A DNA stretch of 64,000 bases from Castellaniella defragrans (lineage in GTDB: Bacteria > Pseudomonadota > Gammaproteobacteria > Burkholderiales > Burkholderiaceae_B): the NCBI RefSeq assembly GCF_014203015.1, contig NZ_JACHIB010000011.1:82781-146780 (forward strand). Direction: 5' to 3'. The position numbers and the translations under genes were made by a program. Each line of letters starts with the position of its first letter. Positions within the stretch are counted from its first letter, which is position 1. Shown here in pieces: positions 43,897 through 51,793 of the stretch. The notes below the pieces were generated by a model. It saw only the letters and a program-made list of their open reading frames with translations. It made no database searches and was not told where the DNA came from.

Positions 43897-46642
43897 CCAG
43901 CGCATTCTGCAGTCCCATCGCCTGGGGCACCACGCCGAACAGGCGCTCCAGCGCGTGCAGCACGCTGCCGTCGATGGGCAGCGGCTCGTCCGGGTAGTCC
44001 TCGTAGCCCAGGTTCAGGTCCAGGAACGGCTGCAGCGCCGCCGGCCTGATCCAGAACATGGTCCCCGCGGGAAAGACGAACTGCCGCGGCAGCGCGGATA
44101 CGCCCATGTACCGGGCCAGTAGCTGCGCGCAATGCCAGTTGCCGTCCCAGCCCAGCAGCAGCGGGTCGTCGGCGAAGGCCAGGCCCCATTGGGGGTGCGC
44201 CGCCATGTGCGCGGCGATGGTGTCCAGCATGGCGCCGCCGTGCGCGCCGCCCAGCAGGTTCTCCATCAGGAACACGCGCCACTGGTCCACGACCCGGCGG
44301 TCCGCATGCGGGCTGCGCTTCGTGTGCACGTGCCCGATCAGCTCGTAGTCGCGCGCCAGCCGCGCGCCGAAGGTGCTCAGGAAGGGGCCGATGTCGCGGC
44401 CGCGGTTGGGCACGATTTCCAGGGCGGACACCCGGCCCGCGTAATCGTCCAGCAGCGCGCGGGCCTGCGCCTGCTGCGCCGGCCCCGGCACGCTCACGTA
44501 CAGGTCGGGCCGCGTCCGGTTCAGGTGCAGGCGGTGCAGGATGTCGGCCAGCATGTCCGGATAATAGGCGTGGACGTGCAGGGCGATGCGCGCGATCGGC
44601 GCGCCGCCGGCCGGTGCGGGGCCGGCCGAAGCACCGGGCAGGGTGCCGGGCCGGATCACCGGGAGGTCCCAGGGGCCCGGGGGGCAGCCCCGCGCCAGAT
44701 AGTGGGCGAAGGGCGTCTGCTCCGGCGGCGGCGGGGGCTCGGCCTGCTGCGCGTAGATGCCCGGATGGAAGCCGGCCCGGGGCTTGCGCGCGCCCATGCC
44801 GCAGCGCCAGGCCAGCGTGTACAGAAACGCCTGGCCGCAGGTGGCCTGGTCCTTCAGGCTGACGATCTCGCCCATGTAGCCCGGGTCGAGCTGGCCCGAA
44901 GCCTCGATGACGGCGGCATCCGCGCGCGCCTGGCGGTCCAGGGCGCGGGCGCGCTCGCACAGGGCCAGGACGTGCCCGGCATGGGCCGGCCAGCCGAGCG
45001 CCCGCCAGTCCGCCTGCGCCGTCCTGGCCGCCAGGGCCTGGCGCGCCTCGGCATCGCCGGCCAGCGCCTGCAGGCGCCGGACCAGCTCCAGGACGTCGCC
45101 GGCGGGGGCCAGGCAGGGCTCGGCCAGCCCCTGGGCGGCGAGGGTCCGCGCCACCTCCCCCGAATCCTGGAAGGCGAGTACCGGGATGCCCCGCGACAGC
45201 GCCTGCAGCGCGGGCGAGCGGGCCAGTTCCAGGCGGGCGGGCAGCAGCAGCAGGTCGGTGCGCGGCGGCAGGGCGGCCCGTGTCCATTCGATGTGGACGC
45301 GCCCGTCCAGGCCGGCCAGCGCCAGCTGCTCGCGCAGGGTCGGCAGGAAGCCCGGGTCGGCGGGGGCGCCGTCCTCGTCCACCACCCAGACGAAATGCCA
45401 GGGCGCGGCGGGCGTGCCCGCGCGCAGCAGCGCCTGGGCGCACAGCATGAACACGTCCAGCCCGCCGTCGTAGCTGGCCGGACCCCAGCCCGCCACCAGC
45501 AGCCCCTGCCCGGATTCGTCGGCCTCCCAGGGGGCCGCCGTCGCCGGATGGGCGGGAGCGGGCGGCGCGTCCCGCAGCGGCGCGCCCGGCAGCAGCGCCA
45601 CGCTGTCCGGATTCAGGTAGGAGCAGATCGCCAGGGCCTGGCGGCGGGCCTGGGCCGAGACGAACGCGGTGTGCGCCGCCCAGAAGAACAGCTCCTGCCA
45701 GAAATAGATGTCGTCGCGGTAGATCGCCGTGTCCGGCACCAGGCAGGCCGCCGGGATGCCGGATCCGGCCAGGGCCGGCAGCGCGCTCTTGCAGTGCTTG
45801 CCCAGCACCAGGGCGGTGCAGTCCGGCGCCGCCCGCAGCAGCGGCGCCCGCGCCCGCTCCACGAAAACCCGGGCCAGGGCGTAGTCCTCGCGCGCGGCGG
45901 GCAGGTCCGCATGGGCGGCGCAGGCCGCGCGCAGCGCGGGCAGGCGCGGCGCGTCGGCCGCGCCCAGGTTCCATAGATACAGATTGGCGTGCCCTTGCAG
46001 CGCGTGCGCGGTGTCGTCCAGGCAGGCGTCCACGCCGCGCGACTGGCCGGCCGCGGCGATCAGCAGGATCGTGGGCAGCGCCGGATCGAAGGGCGCGCCG
46101 CCCGGCGCGAAGCCCGGCAGCGCATCGGCGGCGGCCGCGCCGCCCCGCGGCGCCGTGTCCGGCGCCGCCACAGCCACAGCATCCGCCACAGCCGCCGCAT
46201 CCGCAGCAGCCGCAGCCACCGCGATGTCGTGCCCCGCCGCCGCATCCTCCGCCGCACCCCGTACGTCGCCGCCCGGCGCGGGCGGGGTCGAGGCCGGCCG
46301 CCGCCGCAGCCAGTTCCGCACCCGCCTCAGCAGGTGCTTGGCCAGCCACCACTTGCGCAGCTCGCGGATTTCCAGTTCCCGCAGGCGGATGTCTTCCTCC
46401 TGCAGGTGGATCCGCTGCGCCTGGCCGTTCAGTTCGATGTCGCGTTCGGTCAGCAGCGCGTTCAGGTCGTCCACGTGGTGCTGCAGGCGCCGGGCCACCA
46501 CCGTGAGCTGGCTGGCTTCGGCTTCCAGCAGGGCGGCGCGCTGGCGGTGCAGCACCGCGGCGGATTCCACCTGCGAGCGCCACACGTCGGCCGCCTGCGC
46601 GCGGGTTTTGGCCATCAGCAGGCGCTGTTCGCAGTCAAGCAT
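43871..46642 (-). CDS. Large glycosyltransferase with C-terminal RgpF (rhamnan synthesis) domain
   Basis: This 923-residue protein has three parts. Residues about 1-105 form a coiled coil rich in Gln, Arg and Leu. After an Ala-rich low-complexity linker (to about 175), the middle part has a GT4-like arrangement (LLVAGWGPASYDGGLDVFML; LALSRGIPVLAFQDSGEV-like segment). The C-terminus carries the RgpF domain with ALHVHAYYPDMLADIL, VPNRGRDIGPFL and IGHVHTKRS. RgpF domains occur in proteins that build rhamnose polymers, which agrees with the rml genes. The ATG at 46642 is chosen; ATG 46615 is possible. It is divergent from the Wzm gene with a 75-bp gap. Confidence 0.75.
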   Translation of the reverse strand: MLDCEQRLLMAKTRAQAADVWRSQVESAAVLHRQRAALLEAEASQLTVVARRLQHHVDDLNALLTERDIELNGQAQRIHLQEEDIRLRELEIRELRKWWLAKHLLRRVRNWLRRRPASTPPAPGGDVRGAAEDAAAGHDIAVAAAAADAAAVADAVAVAAPDTAPRGGAAAADALPGFAPGGAPFDPALPTILLIAAAGQSRGVDACLDDTAHALQGHANLYLWNLGAADAPRLPALRAACAAHADLPAAREDYALARVFVERARAPLLRAAPDCTALVLGKHCKSALPALAGSGIPAACLVPDTAIYRDDIYFWQELFFWAAHTAFVSAQARRQALAICSYLNPDSVALLPGAPLRDAPPAPAHPATAAPWEADESGQGLLVAGWGPASYDGGLDVFMLCAQALLRAGTPAAPWHFVWVVDEDGAPADPGFLPTLREQLALAGLDGRVHIEWTRAALPPRTDLLLLPARLELARSPALQALSRGIPVLAFQDSGEVARTLAAQGLAEPCLAPAGDVLELVRRLQALAGDAEARQALAARTAQADWRALGWPAHAGHVLALCERARALDRQARADAAVIEASGQLDPGYMGEIVSLKDQATCGQAFLYTLAWRCGMGARKPRAGFHPGIYAQQAEPPPPPEQTPFAHYLARGCPPGPWDLPVIRPGTLPGASAGPAPAGGAPIARIALHVHAYYPDMLADILHRLHLNRTRPDLYVSVPGPAQQAQARALLDDYAGRVSALEIVPNRGRDIGPFLSTFGARLARDYELIGHVHTKRSPHADRRVVDQWRVFLMENLLGGAHGGAMLDTIAAHMAAHPQWGLAFADDPLLLGWDGNWHCAQLLARYMGVSALPRQFVFPAGTMFWIRPAALQPFLDLNLGYEDYPDEPLPIDGSVLHALERLFGVVPQAMGLQNALVSVPGLSR

Positions 46643-46661
46643 GGATACACCCCGAAAACAC

Positions 46662-46691
46662 GTGACAACCGTAGTCTGCTCCGCATAATAC
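46662..46691 (+). promoter_or_regulatory. Candidate sigma70 promoter of the Wzm-Wzt operon
   Basis: GTGACA (46662-46667) and TAATAC (46686-46691) are separated by 18 bp and lie 26 bp before the permease ATG. They fit a sigma70 promoter with two mismatches. It is within the divergent gap shared with the RgpF-domain gene. Confidence 0.45.
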
Positions 46692-46717
46692 AGTACACTC
46701 GGACCCTGAACGACCAC

Positions 46718-47539
46718 ATGCATTTTCCCTTGGACTCCACGCTCTCCACACAGTTTTCCGCCCTGTGGCGGCATCGGCAGCTCATTGCCCGCATGGCGTG
46801 GCGCGACATCCTCGGGCGCTATCGGGGGTCTGCGGGCGGGCTGGCCTGGTCGCTGTTCACCCCCATCCTGATGCTGGCGGTCTATACCGTGGTCTTCAGC
46901 GGCATCTTCAAGGCGCGCTGGTCGGCCGATTCCACCTCGCCGCTGGACTACGCCCTGCAGCTGTTCGTCGGCCTCATCATCCACGGCCTGGCCGCCGAAT
47001 GCCTCAACCGCGCCCCGGGGCTGGTGGTGGGCAACGTCAGCTACGTCAAGCGCGTGCTCTTCCCGCTGGACACCCTGCCGGTGGTCAACCTGCTCTCGGC
47101 GCTCTTCCATGCCGCCATCAGCCTGGTGGTCCTGCTGCTGTTCTTCGCCGTGCTCGAACACCGCCTGCCGCTCACCGCGCTGTGGCTGCCGGTGGTGATC
47201 CTGCCCTACCTCCTCATGCTGGCCGGCATCAGCTGGCTGCTGGCCGCCCTGGGCGTCTACCTGCGCGACATCTCCCAGCTCATGGGTCTGGTGACGATGG
47301 TGCTGATGTTCCTGTCGCCGGTGTTCTACCCGGTGTCCAACCTGCCGGCGCGCTTCCACGCCTTCTTCCAGATCAATCCGCTCACGCTCATCATCGAGCA
47401 GGCGCGCGCCGTCACCCTGCAGGGGCGGGCGCCCGATCTCGCCGCCCTGGGCCTCTACCTGCTGGTGGCCGCCGTCGTGGCCTGGGCCGGGCTGGCCGCC
47501 TTCCACAAGATGAAAAAGGGCTTCGCCGATGTGCTCTGA
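46718..47539 (+). CDS. wzm: O-antigen/polysaccharide ABC transporter permease, Wzm-like
   Basis: This ABC-2 type permease moves a lipid-linked polysaccharide across the inner membrane. The 273-residue protein has six hydrophobic helices and the family motif MAWRDILGRYRGSAGGLAWSLFTPILML near the N-terminus. QINPLTLIIEQAR appears near the C-terminus. The frame is open far upstream, but that part is antisense to the RgpF-domain gene; ATG 46718 gives the normal family length. It overlaps the ATPase gene by 11 bp. Confidence 0.92.
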   Translation: MHFPLDSTLSTQFSALWRHRQLIARMAWRDILGRYRGSAGGLAWSLFTPILMLAVYTVVFSGIFKARWSADSTSPLDYALQLFVGLIIHGLAAECLNRAPGLVVGNVSYVKRVLFPLDTLPVVNLLSALFHAAISLVVLLLFFAVLEHRLPLTALWLPVVILPYLLMLAGISWLLAALGVYLRDISQLMGLVTMVLMFLSPVFYPVSNLPARFHAFFQINPLTLIIEQARAVTLQGRAPDLAALGLYLLVAAVVAWAGLAAFHKMKKGFADVL

Positions 47540-48872
47540 CGCCACCCGTCCCGCGTCGGCCGCCGGGGTCGCCATCGACGTGCGCGGCGTGGGCAAGACC
47601 TTCCGCCTGTACAAGCGTCCCCAGGACCGGCTGCTGCAGCACTTCACCCGCCGCACCCTGTACCGCGAATTCCGCGCCCTGGAGGACATCAGCTTCCAGG
47701 TCCGCCGCGGCGAGACCATCGGCATCATCGGGCGCAACGGCTCGGGCAAGTCCACCCTGCTGCAGATGATCTGCGGCACCCTCACCCCCACCCAGGGCGA
47801 GATCGCGGTCCATGGCCGCATCGCCGCCCTGCTGGAACTGGGCGCGGGCTTCAACCCCGAATTCACCGGCCGCGAAAACGTCTACCTCAACGCCTCCATC
47901 CTGGGGCTCAGCCAGGCGCAGATCGACGCCCGGCTGGACGACATCTTCGCCTTCGCCGACATCGGCGAATTCGTCGATCAGCCCGTCAAGACCTATTCCT
48001 CCGGCATGTACGTGCGCCTGGCCTTCGCCGTCATCGCCCACGTGGACGCCGACATCCTCGTCATCGACGAGGCGCTGGCGGTGGGCGACGCCCTGTTCAC
48101 GCAGAAATGCATGCGCTTCCTGCGCAAGTTCCGCGAGACCGGCACCATCCTCTTCGTCAGCCACGACAGCCAGGCCGTCACCAACCTCTGCCAGCGCGCC
48201 GTGTGGCTGGCCGAAGGCCGCATCCGGCAGCAGGGCAGCGCCAAGGAAGTCTGCGAATCCTACCTGGCCTGGCTGTTCGGCAGCCAGAACCAGAGCCGCG
48301 GCGCGCCCGCCGCGCGGCCCCGGGCCGCCGAGTCCGAGCAATGGCTGGACGCCCGCCAGGCCTTCATCAATGCGAGCAACCTGCGCAACGACCTGCAGGT
48401 GTTCCGCTTCGACCCCCACCAGCCCGCCTTCGGCCAGGGCGGGGCGGTGATCGACGAAGTGTTCCTCGCCAGCCCCGATGGCCAGCGCATGGCCTGGGTG
48501 GTGGGCGGCGAGCTCACCGACCTCGTCGTGCGCGTCCGGGTCAGGGAGCCGCTGGACCGTCCCATCGTGGGCTTCTACGTCAAGGACCGCCTGGGCCAGA
48601 CCCTGTTCGGCGACAACACCTACCTCAGCTACGCCGACGACCCGGTGGCCGCCACGGTGGACCAGTGCCTGACCGCGCGCTTCCGCTTTCCCATGCCCCT
48701 GCTGCCGGCGGGCGATTATTCCATCGCGGTGGCGGTGGCCGACGGCACCCAGGAAGAACACGTCCAGCACCACTGGATCCACGACGCGCTGCTGTTCCGC
48801 TCGCAGTGCAGCGCCGTGTCCGCCGGTCTGGTGGGCATTCCCATGCTGGACATCCGGCTGGAGGCGCGGTAG
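47529..48872 (+). CDS. wzt: O-antigen ABC transporter ATPase with C-terminal carbohydrate-binding domain, Wzt-like
   Basis: This ATPase powers Wzm and selects completed chains. The 447-residue protein has Walker A GRNGSGKST near residue 70, the Wzt/KpsT-type LLELGAGFNPEFTGRENVYLN near 100, signature YSSGMYVRLAFA near 156, and Walker B ILVIDEALAVGD near 176. After residue 260 comes an extra beta-rich domain (FGQGGAVIDEVFLAS; PIVGFYVKDRLGQTLFGDNTY). This is typical of Wzt proteins that recognise a terminal modification on the polymer. The methyltransferase 3 bp downstream may supply that cap. Confidence 0.92.
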   Translation: MCSDATRPASAAGVAIDVRGVGKTFRLYKRPQDRLLQHFTRRTLYREFRALEDISFQVRRGETIGIIGRNGSGKSTLLQMICGTLTPTQGEIAVHGRIAALLELGAGFNPEFTGRENVYLNASILGLSQAQIDARLDDIFAFADIGEFVDQPVKTYSSGMYVRLAFAVIAHVDADILVIDEALAVGDALFTQKCMRFLRKFRETGTILFVSHDSQAVTNLCQRAVWLAEGRIRQQGSAKEVCESYLAWLFGSQNQSRGAPAARPRAAESEQWLDARQAFINASNLRNDLQVFRFDPHQPAFGQGGAVIDEVFLASPDGQRMAWVVGGELTDLVVRVRVREPLDRPIVGFYVKDRLGQTLFGDNTYLSYADDPVAATVDQCLTARFRFPMPLLPAGDYSIAVAVADGTQEEHVQHHWIHDALLFRSQCSAVSAGLVGIPMLDIRLEAR

Positions 48873-48875
48873 GCC

Positions 48876-49775
48876 ATGTCGCGCTACGACTACCAGTTCG
48901 ACCCGGACGACGACAGCACCCCCGCGCGGATCTGCCGCCTGGTGGGGGCGGACCGCCGGGTGCTGGAGCTGGGCTGCGCGGCCGGCGCCATGTCCACCGT
49001 GCTGGCGCGGCATTACCGCTGCCGCGTCGTCGGCCTGGAGGCCGACTCCGATGCCGTGGCGCAGGCGCGCGGCCTGGGCGTCGACGCGCGCGTGGCCGAC
49101 CTGGATTCGCCGCACTGGGCCGACGGCCTGGACGCCGCCGCGTTCGACACCGTGCTGGCGGCCGACGTGCTGGAGCACCTGCGCGATCCGCTCGCCTGCC
49201 TGCGGCGGGTCCGCGTCCTGCTGGGCGAGGGCGGCCGCCTGGTCGTGTCCGTGCCCAACATCGCCCACAGCGGCGTCCTGGCCGCCTTGCTGTGCGACGC
49301 CTTCCCCTACCGCGACACCGGCCTGCTGGACCGCACCCACGTGCATTTCTTCACCCGCAGCAGCCTGGCGCACATGCTGGCCCGGGCGGGCTTCGCCATC
49401 GACACCGTGCAGACGGTGGACACCGGCCCGCACCATCCCGAATTTTCCGCCTACTGGGACGCGCTGCCCGACGCCCTGCGCCAGCGGCTGGCGGGCAACC
49501 CCGCCGGCCGCGCCTACCAGGTCATCGTGCGGGCCAGTGCCTGCGCGCCCGCCGCTGGCCTCGCCGAAGCCGAAGCCGAAGCCGACACCCCGCCGCCGCC
49601 CCAGCGCGACTGGCTGCGGGCCCTGGCCGCCGACCTGGACGCCGCGGCCGCCCTGCCGGCCGCGCAAGCCCGCGCCGAGGCCGTCCTGGCCGAACGCGAC
49701 CAGGCGCTGGCGCAGATGGAAGCCATGCGCCGCTCGCGCAGCTGGCGCTGGACGGCGTTCCTGCGGCGCCGCTGA
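48876..49775 (+). CDS. Class I SAM-dependent methyltransferase, possible O-antigen chain modifier
   Basis: This 299-residue protein has a Rossmann methyltransferase core: motif I VLELGCAAGAMSTVLA near residues 29-44, an acidic residue in VVGLEAD (motif II), and ADVLEHLRDP (motif IV region). The C-terminal 70 residues are Ala/Glu/Arg-rich with probable coiled coil (EAEAEADTPPPPQ; AERDQALAQMEAMRRSR), then a basic tail. It lies 3 bp after wzt. In systems such as O8/O9a, chain length is set by a terminal methyl or phosphate added by a WbdD-like enzyme; this protein could do the same. That role is inferred only from position. Confidence 0.75.
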   Translation: MSRYDYQFDPDDDSTPARICRLVGADRRVLELGCAAGAMSTVLARHYRCRVVGLEADSDAVAQARGLGVDARVADLDSPHWADGLDAAAFDTVLAADVLEHLRDPLACLRRVRVLLGEGGRLVVSVPNIAHSGVLAALLCDAFPYRDTGLLDRTHVHFFTRSSLAHMLARAGFAIDTVQTVDTGPHHPEFSAYWDALPDALRQRLAGNPAGRAYQVIVRASACAPAAGLAEAEAEADTPPPPQRDWLRALAADLDAAAALPAAQARAEAVLAERDQALAQMEAMRRSRSWRWTAFLRRR

Positions 49776-49852
49776 ACATCCCCAGGCCCAGGTTCAGGCT
49801 CAGCCCAGGCCCTGGCCCCGAATCTCCGGGCCGCGACGCCGCCGATTTCCTT

Positions 49853-49887
49853 AAAAAGCCCTTGTGCCAATCCCGGCACGCTTTTTC
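49853..49887. terminator. Symmetric hairpin terminator (both directions)
   Basis: Outer arms AAAAAGC and GCTTTTT enclose inner arms GTGCC and GGCAC around the loop AATCCC. The A tract before and T tract after allow termination from either strand. It ends the wzm-wzt operon and lies 13 bp before the next ATG, so that gene must either be transcribed from inside it or by read-through. Confidence 0.65.
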
Positions 49888-49899
49888 AAGGAAATCATC

Positions 49900-51393
49900 A
49901 TGCATGCCCATACGCCCCAAGCGTACTTCGACGCCGCCCGCTACCTGGCGCGCAACCCCGATCTCTTCGCCGCCGGCCTGAACACCCCGGCCGCCGCCTG
50001 GGATCACTACCAGCGCCACGGCGCGGCCGAATCCCTGGCCGGCGCCGCGTCGCGCAGCCCCGCCCCCTGGTTCGACGCCGCCTGGTACCTGGCGCAGCAC
50101 CCCGACCTGGCCGCCGCCGGCCTGGCTCCGGCGGATCTGTTCGTCCATTTCGTCCTCTGGGGCATCGCCGAAGGCCGCGCGCCCGCGGCGGGCTTCCATG
50201 CCACCCTGGACGAACTGGCCGCCTATGCCGCCGCCAACGCCGACCTGCGGCACGCCTTCGGCATCCACGACCCCGCCCGGCTCAGCCCCGCCCAGCACGA
50301 GGCCCTGGCCCGCCATCTCTATCAATATGGCTACGCCGAAGGCCGCGACGCCGTCCCCTTCGACCGCCCGCCGCCCGCCGATCCCCATCGGTTCCAGCTG
50401 AGCGAGCGGATCGAGACCCTGCGGGGCACGGACGCCGACGACCTGTTCCTCGCCCCCACCCTGTGGGCGGACGGCGTCCAGGTCGATACCCTGCAGCCCG
50501 GCGACGTGCTCCTGGGCGGCGGCGGCCACGACACCCTGCTGCTGGAATCCCTGGGCGGGACCATTCCCCTGCGCATGGACGGGATCGAGCACCTGCGGCT
50601 CACCGCCCACTACCTCACCTCCCTGGAGGCCGCCTACGCGCACGGCCTGCGGGCCGTCACCGTCGAGCAGTCGGCGGGCGCGGTCGCCGTCCGGCACCTG
50701 GAGCAGCTCGTCCAGCTCACCGTGCGCGACCAGGTGGGCGTGCGCGACCCGGCCTTCGGCGCCAACCACATCGGCCTCACCTATGGCGGCCAGGCGCTGG
50801 AGGGCCACAGCGTGCAGGCCATCGTCCTGGACCACGCCCGCCTGCAGCCGGGCGGCGCCTGGCTGTATTTCGACGCCCTTGCCGGCACGCTGGACGCCCT
50901 GGACATCACGGTGACGGGCGCCTCCTCCCTGGCCGGCATCGGCGGCGCGCCGGACCCCGCGGCCTGGGGCGCGGACTACGCCGACCTCGCCGGCCTCGGC
51001 ACCGTGCGCGTCCATGCCCGCGCGGCGCTCGACCTGGGGCTGCTGGCCGCGCCCGATCTCCTGCGCTTCGACGCCTCCGGCTCGTCGGCCGGGGTGACGG
51101 TGGACCTGTCCCGCGTGGACGGCGCCAGCCTGCGCGTGCGGGGCGGGGCGGGCGACGACGTCTTCGTCATCGATCCCGCGGCGCATGCCGGTCAGGTGCT
51201 GCACCTGTCCCTGGGCGGCGGCCGCGACACCCTGCGGATCCGGGGCGGCGTCGAGGGCCGGGACCTGTCCTTTCACGAGGACCCCGACGGCAGTCTCCGG
51301 CTGGGCTGGGATGAGGGCGCCGGCATCCGCCTGCTGGCGGTGATCGACGACCTGGCCCTGGATCGGGTGGCGGACGCCTTGAGCATCGTGTAA
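49900..51393 (+). CDS. S-layer/RTX-like secreted protein with N-terminal HY-x-EGR repeats
   Basis: This 497-residue protein is a predicted type I secretion client. The N-terminus has three or four repeats of the type YFDAARYLARNPDLFAAG...HYQRHGA, WFDAAWYLAQHPDLAAAG...FVLWGIAEGRAPA, and HLYQYGYAEGRDAVP (about residues 10-150). The same module occurs in the paralogues at 51.8 and 57.3 kb. The C-terminal part is beta-rich with degenerate RTX-like turns (LLGGGGHDTLLLESLGG near 203; GGAGDDVFVIDP near 420; LGGGRDTLRIRGG near 441). There is no classical signal peptide. AAGGAA lies 6 nt before the ATG at 49900. It lacks the FSFGGNAYVW C-terminus of the other paralogues and may have a different role or exporter signal. 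Confidence 0.68.
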   Translation: MHAHTPQAYFDAARYLARNPDLFAAGLNTPAAAWDHYQRHGAAESLAGAASRSPAPWFDAAWYLAQHPDLAAAGLAPADLFVHFVLWGIAEGRAPAAGFHATLDELAAYAAANADLRHAFGIHDPARLSPAQHEALARHLYQYGYAEGRDAVPFDRPPPADPHRFQLSERIETLRGTDADDLFLAPTLWADGVQVDTLQPGDVLLGGGGHDTLLLESLGGTIPLRMDGIEHLRLTAHYLTSLEAAYAHGLRAVTVEQSAGAVAVRHLEQLVQLTVRDQVGVRDPAFGANHIGLTYGGQALEGHSVQAIVLDHARLQPGGAWLYFDALAGTLDALDITVTGASSLAGIGGAPDPAAWGADYADLAGLGTVRVHARAALDLGLLAAPDLLRFDASGSSAGVTVDLSRVDGASLRVRGGAGDDVFVIDPAAHAGQVLHLSLGGGRDTLRIRGGVEGRDLSFHEDPDGSLRLGWDEGAGIRLLAVIDDLALDRVADALSIV

Positions 51394-51657
51394 GCGTCCG
51401 GGCCGCTTCGGCCCGTCCACGGGCTTCCCGTGCGGGGGCGGCGGTTGTTGCACATGCGCAACCTCCGCCCCACGGCAGGCCGGAAATATGCTAATTCCAG
51501 GCCATCGGACCCGTCCTGGCCGGGAGGGATGTGTACACTGACCTGTACTTGTCTGATTGGTGGGTTGCCGTGCCGTCAGTCATGCCCGCATGCCGGGGGC
51601 GGTTCGTTTGGTTCTCCGGCATGGTGGTCGCGTTGTGGACTCTCGGGTCGGCGCGAA
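51394..51657. other. Non-coding gap with hairpins before the RTX1 promoter
   Basis: No gene is seen here. Arms GGGCGGCGGTTG and CAACCTCCGCCC (about 51434-51471) form a strong imperfect hairpin, without a T tract, that may end transcription of the upstream gene. GTGTACAC at about 51531-51538 is a short palindrome that could bind a regulator. Base composition becomes less GC-rich toward the promoter. Confidence 0.5.
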
Positions 51658-51686
51658 TTGACAGCATTTTTCATAGTGATTAGACT
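51658..51686 (+). promoter_or_regulatory. Near-consensus sigma70 promoter of the RTX1/S-layer-like gene
   Basis: TTGACA (51658-51663) is a perfect -35 box and TAGACT (51681-51686) a -10 box with two mismatches, exactly 17 bp apart. It is the best promoter seen in the window. It would give an untranslated leader of about 100 nt before the ATG at 51794, a feature shared with abundant surface-protein mRNAs. Confidence 0.7.
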
Positions 51687-51793
51687 CCGCCTGTGTTACT
51701 GGAGGCTGGGTTTGACGACATAGGGTCAGTTAGCCGGCAACAGCTAACATCCATCGATGGGTTCGACCCGCAACACTTAGGATGATTATCAAT

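Noticed and set aside
49853..49887. The hairpin before the 49900 gene as a translational regulator or riboswitch.
   Set aside because: A tracts and T tracts on both sides are better explained by a bidirectional terminator after the wzm-wzt-methyltransferase operon.
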